NCBI GenBank assembly: GCA_002412765.1
Contig: DHVR01000037.1
Location: 111,848-175,847, forward strand
DNA from: Leptolinea sp. UBA5203
GTDB taxonomy: Bacteria > Chloroflexota > Anaerolineae > Anaerolineales > Anaerolineaceae
Direction of reading: 5' to 3'
DNA: 64,000 nucleotides
Both the position numbers and the translations under genes were made by a program. The notes below the pieces were generated by a model. The model was not told where the DNA came from. It worked only from the letters and a program-made list of their open reading frames with translations, and searched no databases. Shown here piece by piece: positions 24,793 through 33,913 of this stretch. Each line of letters opens with the position of its first letter. Position 1 is the stretch's first letter.

Positions 24793-25366
24793 CATACCCT
24801 CCAAGCTTCGGGTCTAATTTAATAGAATGAAATAATTTTTTTCAGGATTCCTTAATGCTATAATTAAAAATCGTTAATCCCTCATGTCATATTTAATTAT
24901 ATACCTGATTATTTTTCAAAGAAGAAAATATAGTGATCCAAAATGATCATCCTTCTTTTTGTCATATTCTTTTGGTTTGGACCGCTATAGGACCATTCAT
25001 TTTTGGGGATTTAAAATTATTTTACGTACCTATTCACATGGGTATAAGACGAGGACTTCAATCCTTTGCCAGTCTGACCTGTAAAATCAACCCCAGCGAG
25101 ACCAACAGAATACAACTATATCCATTCGAAGAAAAACCCATTTGTCATGGTGATCTCACCAATCTTTGTCGGGCGATGACACACATAATTTAAAATACAT
25201 TAATATGTGGCATATAAAATAATATAACTGTCAGATAAATAATATCCAACAGATAAATGCAAAGCTTATTCTATTCGTACAAATAAGGTGGAAAAGGTAG
25301 GTACATATGCCTGTACCCTTCAAGAGCAATTTAAGCAATGGTTTTGATAAATAATAATAATTTGTG
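24793..25366. other. AT-rich gap between PARIS locus and tRNA-CAT
   Basis: No credible gene; the plus-strand frame at 24933-25193 has no ribosome site or recognisable domain. The PARIS promoter should lie within the first 150 bp. No copy of the tRNA 3' end was found on the far side of the PARIS locus. Confidence 0.4.
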
Positions 25367-25438
25367 TGGGCCCGGATGGATTTGAACCATCGACCAAGCG
25401 GTTATGAGCCGCGCGCTCTGCCGCTGAGCTACGGGCCC
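25367..25438 (-). tRNA. tRNA with anticodon CAT (Met or Ile2)
   Basis: Minus strand: acceptor GGGCCCG/CGGGCCC, D arm GCTC...GAGC, anticodon loop CTCATAA (CAT), variable loop TTGGTC-like, T arm GATGG-TTCAAAT-CCATC, discriminator A, no encoded CCA. CAT can mean elongator Met, initiator Met or lysidine-modified Ile; G1-C72 pairing and a C-G first T-arm neighbour argue against the initiator. The 3' end points toward the PARIS locus. Confidence 0.92.
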
Positions 25439-25488
25439 GGTTAGGGCTTAAAAATTATATCATATCTGATTTATTTGCGAAGGGATTG

Positions 25489-25525
25489 CCACCCCCATGC
25501 CCGGTTCTTCAGGACATGGGGGTGG
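25489..25525. terminator. Stem-loop after the S41 protease gene
   Basis: CCACCCCCATG and CATGGGGGTGG form a perfect 11-bp stem with a 15-nt loop, 14 bp past the stop at 25539. There is no T run, so termination would be atypical. Confidence 0.5.
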
Positions 25526-25538
25526 CGCTATGGTTGAT

Positions 25539-27584
25539 TTACTTCAAAATATACTCTTCCGCCACACGCAGCACGGCATCTTCTTCAAACACAGTGGTAC
25601 GATCCACCGGTACTTTAATGGTGGGCTGCACGCCCTTGCCCTCAATTAAAATGGTTCCGTCCTCCAGCGTAAAGCGGCCGGTGGGAAAACGCAGGGTAAT
25701 ATCCGCGGGCATTAAGAATTCACCACGAGCAGTTTCGGCTTCCACGCCGGCTGTCGGGAAGGTACCAATCACTTGCATGCCGGGCACCTGACTGAGGCCG
25801 TAGGCTTCCAGTTCACAGGCGCTGTAGCAGGTCAGGTTGACCAGCGTGACCAGTTTGTTAAAGCGATATTGATTCTGGTTGGGCAGGACTTTTCCCGGTA
25901 TGCCTTCCGGCTCAAACTGACCGGTTTTCTCGCTGTAGTATGCCAATTGCCCCATGGGGATTTCCTGATCGGTGAAAAAGCCTGCCACACCCAAATTGGT
26001 GCCACCGGAATTTTCACGCAGGTCAATGATCACTCCTGTCACTTCATTGGCCTCAAAAGCCTTCAAGGCCCGTTCAAACAGACGCAGGGCCAGATTCAGA
26101 TCATCGTAATTGGAATTCATGCGGATATAGCCAATGCCGGAGTCCAGTAATTCAAACTCCACCGGCAAGGCCACAGGATTGTAAAACTTGTAAGGCGAGT
26201 TGGCAAAGAAGCTGTCGGTTTCATATGTAGCAATTAAAGTGTCCGTTTCTTCACTACCACTGGAGGATTGATAAACCAGCTCAATTTCATCCCCCATATT
26301 TTTTGCCCGAAAGAGGAAACGCACTTTATCCCAGCGTTCGCCAAAATCGGTGGAATAGGGTCCGATCACACTGACCACAGTATCAATGGCCTGCTTCACC
26401 GGCACTTCATTGATGGAAATGATCTGATCCCCCAGCGAAACGCCGGCATTTGCAGCGGCTTCGCCGGGCGTAACATAGGTCACGATCACATCCCCGTTAT
26501 CCAGTTCACGTACCGCCAGGCCATAGCCATAGTAGATGTGCTCATAAATGATGCCCATCCCGCGGTCACCGCCATCCACACTGACATGCCCATCTTTGAA
26601 GGTCAGCACAAAATCCAGGAGCGCCGAGAAGTAGGCATCGGCGTCCATGTCTTTTTCAGCTTCCTCAATTCGAGGATAAAAATCGGCCACAAGCTGATCG
26701 TAGTTGGGATCTTTGCCTGGGACTCCGTTAAAGGCGTATTCCTTGCGAATTACCTCCAGCATTTTATTAAAGGCTTCGGTGTAAGTATCTGCAGAATAAT
26801 CCTTGATGGCAATGTCCTGCGGTTCATGCAGATCCATCACCAGCTCTTCATCCCGGATAAATTCAAAAGGATCCTTATCCAGATTGACCATGGTATAACC
26901 AGCGGATACCGGCACCACCGGATCATCCGCGGTGAAGAGCAAGCCATCATCGCCAAATCCGCTGGGGAATTGTTCGCCTTCGTCTGCGGACCAAACCAGC
27001 AGCTTGCCGCCAATCACTTCGTCCTGATTTTCAGAATCCGTTTTTACGGAGGCCAAATAGGACGGCCAGCCCATCTCACGATCATCCCCCACCGCAAAGG
27101 GGCTGCCGGTAAGGTTGGGTTCATAGCCCACGGCAAATATTTGCACGCCATTGTTATACGTCCCGGATTGATCCACATCTGTAAAAGTACCTTGAGGAAT
27201 GATGGGCAAATCCAGGGTATAGGTACCACTGTTCCCGGCTTCATCCATTTTCAGGTATCCAAGAACCTGCGATTCAACCGGAATTTCCCATTCTTTATCC
27301 CGCAGCACAAAACCGGTCATTTCTGTGAGCATGACGGCATGCTCCACATAGTAGGTCTCTGTGACAAATTCATTGGTATAGTTCATCGTACCGGTAATCC
27401 GCACCGGTCCGCTGGTTTGATTCTTCATGACCACTGCAACAGTCGGTTGTCCTTCGGCTTCTGTCGCTGCAGCTGTTGGCACAGAAGGTGAAACCGCAGG
27501 GGCAGCGGTGCCCAAACACCCTGTAGCAAGCACCCAAATCAAGCCACCCAGGATAGGGATAAGAAATTTCTTTGAACGTTCCAT
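25539..27584 (-). CDS. S41-family (C-terminal processing) protease, lipoprotein
   Basis: A 681-residue protein with a signal peptide and lipobox ATGC (Cys23) and a Thr/Ala linker. Residues to about 250 form an uncharacterised beta-rich domain. A PDZ domain follows (about 350-450, YGYGLAVRE ... PGEAAANAGVSLGDQIISINEVPV), then the S41 catalytic domain with GVIIDLRENSGGTNLGVAGFF and the nucleophile S588 in TCYSACELEAYG. Members of this group process or degrade extracytoplasmic proteins. GGAGG precedes the ATG. It is monocistronic. Confidence 0.85.
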   Translation of the reverse strand: MERSKKFLIPILGGLIWVLATGCLGTAAPAVSPSVPTAAATEAEGQPTVAVVMKNQTSGPVRITGTMNYTNEFVTETYYVEHAVMLTEMTGFVLRDKEWEIPVESQVLGYLKMDEAGNSGTYTLDLPIIPQGTFTDVDQSGTYNNGVQIFAVGYEPNLTGSPFAVGDDREMGWPSYLASVKTDSENQDEVIGGKLLVWSADEGEQFPSGFGDDGLLFTADDPVVPVSAGYTMVNLDKDPFEFIRDEELVMDLHEPQDIAIKDYSADTYTEAFNKMLEVIRKEYAFNGVPGKDPNYDQLVADFYPRIEEAEKDMDADAYFSALLDFVLTFKDGHVSVDGGDRGMGIIYEHIYYGYGLAVRELDNGDVIVTYVTPGEAAANAGVSLGDQIISINEVPVKQAIDTVVSVIGPYSTDFGERWDKVRFLFRAKNMGDEIELVYQSSSGSEETDTLIATYETDSFFANSPYKFYNPVALPVEFELLDSGIGYIRMNSNYDDLNLALRLFERALKAFEANEVTGVIIDLRENSGGTNLGVAGFFTDQEIPMGQLAYYSEKTGQFEPEGIPGKVLPNQNQYRFNKLVTLVNLTCYSACELEAYGLSQVPGMQVIGTFPTAGVEAETARGEFLMPADITLRFPTGRFTLEDGTILIEGKGVQPTIKVPVDRTTVFEEDAVLRVAEEYILK

Positions 27585-27772
27585 ACAGCCTCCAAGCCAC
27601 GCTTGTGAAATTCCGGAATAAGTCCACAGTTTATTTTAGCGGTTTTTGTTGGAAAAGGAAGATAACGAACCGAATTAGGTGATGAACCACTTTAATTGTG
27701 TTCTCTCCACAGAAGGGAATATCTCAAGTAGAATAATTCAAAACCCCGCCATTCTAAGGACTTGCGTTCACA

Positions 27773-28399
27773 ATGAATCGTTTTATCCCTTGCAGCTACT
27801 GTCTGGCTAAAAATCCGGTTTCAGAGAAAAACTGTGTTGCCTGCGGTGCACCCTTGCCTGAACTGTCCAGGCTAACACCTCCTACTCAGGCAAAAAGTGC
27901 TCCTCCTTCTCGAGAAATCGATGAAGATAAAACCGTAAAAGTCGCTCACAAAGTTGCAATGGCTTATGGAAATTTCTGGCAATCCTTCATGGAAGCCATT
28001 GTAATAGCTGCAGTGGGTTTTGGCATCGGGTTTACCGGCGCCCTGATCGATTTTCCTGTGGCAGGCGTTCTGGGGGCAGGTATTGTCGGCCTGTGCGTTG
28101 GACTGACCATAAGATACTCCATTTTCACTCTCTTCAGCACGCCACTGGGATTATTAGTCGGCAGCCTACTCAGTGTAACAGCCGCCGTCATGAAGTTCCC
28201 CCCCATCAGTTATGTCATTCTGCTCACTCTCTGTGCTTCACTGGGTGCTGTCTTGGGTGGCATGCGCATCCCTTTCCGTTTCAGATCACGCTGGCATAAG
28301 CTGCGACCCGTGTTGGGAACAGTCGGTGGTTTATGCTTTGGTTTTCTGGGCAGCCTGCTTGGAACAGGCCTTCACCTTGTATATACAAATTGGTTTTAA
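27773..28399 (+). CDS. Zinc-ribbon membrane protein of unknown function
   Basis: A 208-residue protein. The N-terminus is a treble-clef zinc ribbon (CSYCLAKNPVSEKNCVACG: CxxC...CxxC), followed by a Pro-rich linker and then at least four glycine-rich transmembrane helices (FGIGFTGALIDFPVAGVLGAGIVGLCVGL and later). Zinc-ribbon-plus-membrane layouts are common and functionally undefined in Chloroflexota. It lies 149 bp upstream of purA on the same strand, separated by a stem-loop. Confidence 0.7.
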   Translation: MNRFIPCSYCLAKNPVSEKNCVACGAPLPELSRLTPPTQAKSAPPSREIDEDKTVKVAHKVAMAYGNFWQSFMEAIVIAAVGFGIGFTGALIDFPVAGVLGAGIVGLCVGLTIRYSIFTLFSTPLGLLVGSLLSVTAAVMKFPPISYVILLTLCASLGAVLGGMRIPFRFRSRWHKLRPVLGTVGGLCFGFLGSLLGTGLHLVYTNWF

Positions 28400-28504
28400 A
28401 GCCTGGGATTACCTTCTTTTACGCCTATAAATGTGCTAAACTTGCATGGATCAGCAAAATAGTGCATTAACTATTTCTCGGTTTCATTCAAAAAAACATC
28501 AGAC

Positions 28505-28528
28505 AACAACCGGAAAAATCCGGTTGTT
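28505..28528 (+). terminator. 10-bp stem-loop just before purA
   Basis: AACAACCGGA and TCCGGTTGTT pair perfectly around AAAA, followed by only TTC. It can end the preceding transcript weakly or shape the purA 5' leader; the purA ribosome site begins about 10 nt after it. Confidence 0.5.
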
Positions 28529-28548
28529 TCTATGAAAAGAGGTAAGCT

Positions 28549-29826
28549 ATGACGCTTCAGATTATCGTTGGTATGCAGTGGGGGGATGAAGGCAAAGGTC
28601 GTTTTGTGGACCTGTTCAGTAAGGACGCCCATATTGTCGCCCGGTACAACGGCGGGGATAATGCGGGCCACACCATCCGCATCCATGATGATGTGTACAA
28701 GTTACATTTGGTTCCCTCCGGAATCATTTATCCGCAAACCCTTGGGGTGCTCGGGAATGGCCTGGTGATTAATCCTCAGGTTTTGTTGGCCGAAATCGAA
28801 GAACTAAAAAAGGCGGGTATCTCCATCCCCACCTCGCGTTTGAAAATTTCGTACGCTGCCCATATGATCACCCCGGCTCACCGCAAGTTGGATGCGGCCA
28901 AGGAAGCACACATGGGCAAGTCCAAAATTGGTACCACCGGCCGCGGCATCGGCCCAGCCTATGCGGATAAAGCCCGCCGCACCGGCATTCGTTTTCTGGA
29001 TATGCTCACCCCAGATCAATTCCGAGACAAATTAACCGCATTATTGGAAGAAATAAATACCTCCCTGGTGAAACTCTATGAGAGCGAACCTGTTAATGTG
29101 AAAGAAGTAGTTGCCGAATATCTGGATTATGCCGCCCAACTGGTTCCGCATATTGCGGATACCAGCCGCATCGTTCAGGATGCCTTGAACGCCGGTAAAA
29201 TGGTCATCGGGGAAGGTGCACAAGGGGCCTTGCTGGATATTGACTACGGCACCTATCCCTACAACACCAGCTCGAGCTGTCTGGCTGCCGGCGCCTTAAC
29301 CGGCCTGGGATTAGGCATTCCGGACGGAACACAGGTATATGGCGTGGCCAAGGCTTTCCAAACCCGGGTTGGCGGCGGCGTTTTTCCCACTGAATTATTT
29401 GGTGACGAAGCCATCCGCTTGCGCGGCGACGGCTCCAAACAATGGGATGAATTTGGCACCACCACCGGCCGTCCGCGCAGAGTGGGCTGGCTGGACCTGG
29501 TTTTACTGCGGGAGATCGCACGCTTGAACGGGGTGCGTGCCCTGGCGTTGACCAAATTGGACGTCCTCTCCGGGCTGCCGAGCCTTGATGTGTGTGTGGA
29601 TTACGGGACGACCTCCTCCCCAGTTTCCCCCTTAATCCTCAACGATCAAACCCGACCCGTCTACAAGAAATTCGACGGTTGGCAGGAAGATATCACCGAC
29701 GCACGGGAATGGCATGAGCTGCCTAAGGCCGCACAAACTTATGTGGAGTTTATTGAGGAATTTGTTGGGGTACCCGTTCGCTGGGTCTCCGTAGGACCAG
29801 AACGAAACAGTTTGATCACTCGCTAG
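28549..29826 (+). CDS. purA: Adenylosuccinate synthetase
   Basis: A 425-residue protein, the normal PurA length. It joins IMP and aspartate with GTP hydrolysis, the first step from IMP to AMP. GDEGKG is at residues 12-17, with YNGGDNAGHT, IGTTGRGIGPAYADK, EGAQG and TTGRPRRVGWLD later, all standard PurA blocks. AAAGAGGTAAGCT provides the ribosome site. A strong terminator follows 8 bp after the stop. Confidence 0.97.
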   Translation: MTLQIIVGMQWGDEGKGRFVDLFSKDAHIVARYNGGDNAGHTIRIHDDVYKLHLVPSGIIYPQTLGVLGNGLVINPQVLLAEIEELKKAGISIPTSRLKISYAAHMITPAHRKLDAAKEAHMGKSKIGTTGRGIGPAYADKARRTGIRFLDMLTPDQFRDKLTALLEEINTSLVKLYESEPVNVKEVVAEYLDYAAQLVPHIADTSRIVQDALNAGKMVIGEGAQGALLDIDYGTYPYNTSSSCLAAGALTGLGLGIPDGTQVYGVAKAFQTRVGGGVFPTELFGDEAIRLRGDGSKQWDEFGTTTGRPRRVGWLDLVLLREIARLNGVRALALTKLDVLSGLPSLDVCVDYGTTSSPVSPLILNDQTRPVYKKFDGWQEDITDAREWHELPKAAQTYVEFIEEFVGVPVRWVSVGPERNSLITR

Positions 29827-29834
29827 AACATAAA

Positions 29835-29867
29835 GGCGGTGCCCACCACTTGGGTACCGCCTTTTTT
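29835..29867 (+). terminator. Intrinsic terminator of purA
   Basis: GGCGGT-gCCC pairs with GGG-t-ACCGCC around ACCACTT, followed by six T. Confidence 0.9.
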
Positions 29868-29923
29868 ATTTAATCACAATCCTTAATGAATGGAAAGAGG
29901 GGGTTCGACAAGATATTAATCAA

Positions 29924-30760
29924 TCAAGGCAACTTGCTTTTCATATACGCTAGAATATCCTGCAGAATTACGGTTTGCTTTTTCAGTTCAGCCAATACCA
30001 GGGAACTATCCACCGTTGTACCACCAGGAGTACCAGGTTCCCCCGGATCCGTGGAAGGCACGCTGGGTGAATAATTTAAGCTTTGATATAAAGTGGTTTT
30101 GTCAAAATAGTGTAAGACATCAATATTGACAGCGGCATCTACATGATAAAACCAGAAAATCCAGTGCTGACCGTCATCATAAGGCAAGACCGGTCGTTCC
30201 GAATCGATAGGAAATCCAGCCGGGGAGATGGTTGCCCAATCCACAGTGGAAATTCCCTCATTTGCAGAAATAAAACTATACAGGGTTTCAATATCATTAA
30301 GGTTATTTTTATAGGTATTGACCGGATTCATATTCATATATAAGTACACCGGCAGTTTCAGATACTTCCAAACTTTGTTGATTAAGTTTTGTCCGGTTTG
30401 AGTTAACCATTGAGAGGTTAATGTTTTTCCGGTACTGGTAAGAGTTTTAGAGCAATCAATCATCACCCCATGAATTGCCCGTTTCGTTCCATCCACTCCA
30501 CCGACCATGACGTCATTAATGATAGCCTGAAGATCCTGATTTTTATCATCCGGCCAATTCTTTACGTTCAGACCCAGATCAACCAATAGTTCTGGGTTGT
30601 TTTCATAAAAAAGTAGGCACGGCTTACCGACATCGTATGCGGTTTGAACATTTTGGTGAAAAGAATCTCCATGTTTGGCGATTAAAAAATCGCGGCCAGT
30701 TAGGTCAGCTTTGGTAATGACCTTTTTAGTGAACAATCCTCTTGCTTTTGCTTCCCACAT
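29924..30760 (-). CDS. GH25-like TIM-barrel protein with coiled C-terminal tail
   Basis: A 278-residue protein without a signal peptide. DFLIAKHGDSFHQN near the N-terminus, a central HGVMIDCSK strand and a late WIFWFYHVDAAVNIDVLHYFD segment follow the order of GH25-type lysozyme barrels, but the usual catalytic DxE motif is not clear, so activity is doubtful. A Pro/Gly/Thr linker (STDPGEPGTPGGTTVDSS) and a short amphipathic helix (ELKKQTVILQDILAYMKS) follow, typical of phage-like or wall-bound proteins. GAAGGGAG precedes ATG 30760; the frame from 30862 has no ribosome site. Confidence 0.45.
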   Translation of the reverse strand: MWEAKARGLFTKKVITKADLTGRDFLIAKHGDSFHQNVQTAYDVGKPCLLFYENNPELLVDLGLNVKNWPDDKNQDLQAIINDVMVGGVDGTKRAIHGVMIDCSKTLTSTGKTLTSQWLTQTGQNLINKVWKYLKLPVYLYMNMNPVNTYKNNLNDIETLYSFISANEGISTVDWATISPAGFPIDSERPVLPYDDGQHWIFWFYHVDAAVNIDVLHYFDKTTLYQSLNYSPSVPSTDPGEPGTPGGTTVDSSLVLAELKKQTVILQDILAYMKSKLP

Positions 30761-31077
30761 TTTCGAATCTCCCTTCCATTCAAAGGTATCTGAATGATTT
30801 AGACTTATTTGCAGAACCCAAAGCCAACAATTTGGCAGGATTCCATGCAAGATATGTTGCAATTCTTGTGCCAGCGCTCATTTCAGCAAAATGATTACAA
30901 GTCATTGTTGCCTGTGATTCGTCTGAATAAATCCAAAACAAAAAAACAAATCCTCAAAGAAATCATCTTAATCCCCAAAAATAGACGAAAACCGCTTTGT
31001 GCTTGAACTTTTACTTACAAACCGGTATAACATAGGGAAAGGATAAGGTATGGAATTCACCAAACCTAAATACAGGC

Positions 31078-31656
31078 ATGGAATTCACGGAAGATGACCC
31101 AACAAAAAAAGATGTTTCCATTAGCATGGAACAAGCCAACTATTACACCATTATTGGGATTCTTCCCGTAATGCTGCCCATTGTCCTATTATTTTCCGGC
31201 CTCTGGGGTGGAGATGCCATTATCGCCGGGTATACTCGGATCATGCAATCCATATTCTGGTTTTTATTGGCGGTCATCATAGGCGTTGTGATTCATGAAT
31301 ATATCCACAAAATTGGCTGGGCAGTTTTTGGCAAAAAACCATTTTCTGTCATTAAATTCGGATTTCAATGGAAAACCCTTACTCCTTATGCACATTGTAC
31401 TGAACCCATGGAAGTGAATGGCTATCGCTGGGGAGCTATTTTGCCCGGCTTGTTGCTAGGTGTTTTGCCCATTTTGATCGCCATTTTGAACGGAAATGGC
31501 ACATTGTTCATCTACGGTTTATTATTCCTATTTGCTGCTGGAGGAGATTTTTTAATTCTGTGGTTGATTCGAAACGTAAAAACTGGGACAGAAGTAGAAG
31601 ATCATCCCACCCGGGCAGGCTGCTATGTATTCAACAAAGAAGGTGGACAATCCTGA
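31078..31656 (+). CDS. DUF3267 membrane zincin-like protease
   Basis: A 192-residue protein with about five transmembrane helices and the zinc motif H73-E74-Y-I-H77 inside the membrane (VVIHEYIHKIGW), as in DUF3267 proteins. These are presumed intramembrane metalloproteases; substrates are unknown. The start is uncertain: an ATG at 31050 has a much better ribosome site (GGATAAGG) and begins with the same MEFT codons, but it is in another frame and ends after 15 codons. Confidence 0.72.
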   Translation: MEFTEDDPTKKDVSISMEQANYYTIIGILPVMLPIVLLFSGLWGGDAIIAGYTRIMQSIFWFLLAVIIGVVIHEYIHKIGWAVFGKKPFSVIKFGFQWKTLTPYAHCTEPMEVNGYRWGAILPGLLLGVLPILIAILNGNGTLFIYGLLFLFAAGGDFLILWLIRNVKTGTEVEDHPTRAGCYVFNKEGGQS

Positions 31657-31698
31657 TCCTTTTCATATAGGGCAACTTTAGCTTAAAAAGGAGGTACC

Positions 31699-32154
31699 AT
31701 GGACACATCTCATAGCGAACCCAAACTTACTCTGATGACGATTAATAATTCCAATTGGCGAAAAGTGATTCGCATAAAGGTAAAACCTGAGCAGTTGGAT
31801 TTTATCGCGGAGCCATCGTATTATTTGTTACTTTGTCATTATGGAGAACTTTGGCAGCCGCTCGCCGTTATCCTTGGTGACCAGGTGATTGGTTTTATCA
31901 TGTGGGCCATGGATCCCCAGGATGGCAGTTGTTGGCTGGGTGGCTTCCATCTGGATGCAGACTGGCAGGGAAAGGGGTATGGCCGTCAAACACTTCAAAC
32001 TGCCATTAAGATGTTATCCGAACAGGAAGGGTGCCGGGATTTTGCGCTTTCCGTCCTACCGAATAATCCGGCAATTAAAGTATACAAATCCGTGGGATTT
32101 GTGGAAACCGATGAGATGGAAGATGATGAAATGGTCATGCGATTTTCCATGTAA
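31699..32154 (+). CDS. GNAT-family N-acetyltransferase
   Basis: A 151-residue GNAT protein. The acetyl-CoA loop is in LDADWQGKGYGRQTLQTAI (Q-x2-G-x-G), after the GSCWLGGFHLD strand; the later LSVLPNNPAIKVYKSVGFVETD block is the usual cofactor-side signature. The overall pattern resembles diamine/polyamine-type acetyltransferases such as the Bacillus BltD group, but substrate is inference. AAAAGGAGGTACC supplies the ribosome site. Confidence 0.88.
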   Translation: MDTSHSEPKLTLMTINNSNWRKVIRIKVKPEQLDFIAEPSYYLLLCHYGELWQPLAVILGDQVIGFIMWAMDPQDGSCWLGGFHLDADWQGKGYGRQTLQTAIKMLSEQEGCRDFALSVLPNNPAIKVYKSVGFVETDEMEDDEMVMRFSM

Positions 32155-32314
32155 GCCTGGATATCATAAATACTTCATTCATCCTTTTATATTCTTAAAG
32201 ATACGTAATTAATTCAAAATTATTACCCAATTTTAGATTTTTTTTATAATCATAGGTGTTACAATAGTCTCGTGAGCATCTTAGACGTAATTATTGAACC
32301 GGGAGGTTCTTCAC

Positions 32315-32800
32315 GTGGACGAAAAAGAATTAAATGATATCCTGCAAAAACATGCCCTCTGGCTCGAGACAAACAAAGAAAAAGGGGAGCAAGCCTGGTT
32401 ATCAGAACGCGATCTTAGTGGTATGGATTTATCGGGCAAAAATTTCCACAAAGCCCAAATGCGCGGTGTCAACTTCCAAGGGGCAAATCTAACAGGGGCT
32501 AATTTATCCTTGGCCTATTTAAAGGATTGCGATTTCAGTAACGCGAATCTCACGAAGGCAGATCTTAGTGGCGCGAATCTGGCAAATGCTAAACTTAAGG
32601 AAACCGACCTGACCGAAGCGGATATGTATGAAGCCCATGCCACCGGTGCCCAGTTTATTGAGGCAAAATTAATTAATTCCATTGTCGATTTTGCCAATTT
32701 GCATCAAGCCAATTTTAGTTTTTCGGATCTAACCGGCTGCGACCTGAGCAAAGCGGAACTCTCCGAAACCAATCTTTACGGAGCTAGCGGCTTGCTTTAG
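32315..32800 (+). CDS. Pentapeptide-repeat protein
   Basis: A 161-residue protein. A helical N-terminus (ELNDILQKHALWLETNKEKGEQAWL) precedes about 20 pentapeptide repeats of the A(D/N)LxX type (LSGMDLSGKNF ... ANLTGANLSLAYL ... ANLTKADLSGANLANAKL), which fold into a right-handed quadrilateral beta-helix. Some such proteins mimic DNA and protect gyrase, but most have no known function. GTG 32315 was chosen because GGGAGG is 8 nt upstream; the TTG at 32294 would overlap it. Terminator follows. Confidence 0.85.
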   Translation: MDEKELNDILQKHALWLETNKEKGEQAWLSERDLSGMDLSGKNFHKAQMRGVNFQGANLTGANLSLAYLKDCDFSNANLTKADLSGANLANAKLKETDLTEADMYEAHATGAQFIEAKLINSIVDFANLHQANFSFSDLTGCDLSKAELSETNLYGASGLL

Positions 32801-32820
32801 TACAGGACTTTTAAGCACAA

Positions 32821-32848
32821 AACACGGGTGTATCCCGTGTTTTTTTAT
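32821..32848 (+). terminator. Intrinsic terminator of the pentapeptide-repeat gene
   Basis: AACACGGG-TGTAT-CCCGTGTT, then a continuous T run. It lies 20 bp past the stop and faces the converging gene at 32883. Confidence 0.88.
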
Positions 32849-32882
32849 ATCCAAAATTCAATCCGTTCACGACACATTCAAA

Positions 32883-33773
32883 TTACTGGGTTTTCTCAAG
32901 CACTTCGATCGTGTGACTGATCAATTCTGGATCAATACGTTCTCCGTGTCCAGGTATCACGAATTCAACCGGAAATTGTTGCAAGGTTTTCACCGCTTCA
33001 ATCCATGCCGGAATATCGGCATCGGCAGTGTTGCCAACCTGATCAGCACTTAGAATCATACAGCCCCCGAACAAAATCTTATGTTGTGGAAAATAAACCA
33101 CCACCTTATCAGGAGCCTGAGAGGGTCCCGGATAAATAACAAGAATTTTTTCTTCCCCAAATTGCAGCTCCAGCCCATCCTTTAAGGGGAATACCTGGGT
33201 AGGCGGCAGATAGGGAATTTCTCGGTGGGCATTGATAACTGATTCCTTGGCGGAATTTTTCATCATGTCCAACATTAATTGTCGTGTTTCATCGCCACGC
33301 TCTTCCAAAAGTTTGACCGTCATATCCGAGCCATAAATCGGAATATTCTGAGCCATCAACGCAGCATTTCCGCCTAAATTATCCACATGATATCCGGTAT
33401 TGATAGCAATCATCTGACGATCGCCAAAGGTATCCTGCACCCAGGCCAGTACTTCCTCCGCAGCTTGCGGAGTATAAGTTGATCCAACCCAAACCAAGAC
33501 ACCATTATCCATCTCTAATAAGAGTGAGTTAGCTGGCCATGGATAATCATGCGTAATGACATAGGCCCCTTGATCAATTTGACGGATATGTAACTCAGGA
33601 CTAAGCTTCAGATTCATCGCCGAATCCGTGTCAAAAATTGTTTGCGGTGTCAGCAAGGCAGAGTCTTGACCCAAAGAATCCACAGATGGAACAGGCGAAC
33701 ATCCAACACAAGTTAGCAGGAAACTTCCAGCAAAAAGATACAATGCGTATCTACGCAAGCGAGTGTTTTTCAT
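32883..33773 (-). CDS. Subclass B1-like metallo-beta-lactamase-fold lipoprotein with altered zinc site
   Basis: A 296-residue lipoprotein (lipobox CVGC, Cys25). The sequence follows subclass B1 enzymes closely: VYFPQHKILFGGCMI, GNTADADIPAW and FVIPGHGERIDPELISHT. Zinc site 2 is intact (D131, C238, H276). Site 1 is not: H116 of the standard numbering is Gly127 (NTGYHVDN) and H196 is Gln219 in GPSQAPDK, where B1 enzymes have GPGHTPDN; only H129 (H118) remains. So it may bind one zinc, or have another substrate than beta-lactams. No resistance role can be claimed. It is monocistronic. Confidence 0.82.
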   Translation of the reverse strand: MKNTRLRRYALYLFAGSFLLTCVGCSPVPSVDSLGQDSALLTPQTIFDTDSAMNLKLSPELHIRQIDQGAYVITHDYPWPANSLLLEMDNGVLVWVGSTYTPQAAEEVLAWVQDTFGDRQMIAINTGYHVDNLGGNAALMAQNIPIYGSDMTVKLLEERGDETRQLMLDMMKNSAKESVINAHREIPYLPPTQVFPLKDGLELQFGEEKILVIYPGPSQAPDKVVVYFPQHKILFGGCMILSADQVGNTADADIPAWIEAVKTLQQFPVEFVIPGHGERIDPELISHTIEVLEKTQ

Positions 33774-33913
33774 TAAGCTCCTTGATCAAAATCACTCACA
33801 ATAATGAATGAATTAAATACAAAATAAACCTCAAAACAGGCATCAGATTCTTTCATGGAACAATAAATACTTATTGGGCCATATAACTTAACTGGTACTT
33901 TCCAGACCCTGGT

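Noticed and set aside
24933..25193. 86-codon plus-strand ORF between PARIS and tRNA-CAT
   Set aside because: No ribosome site, no recognisable domain, composition like random AT-rich DNA.
26268..27491. Long plus-strand frame of 407 codons
   Set aside because: Antisense shadow of the S41 protease gene, His/Ile-rich without domain features.
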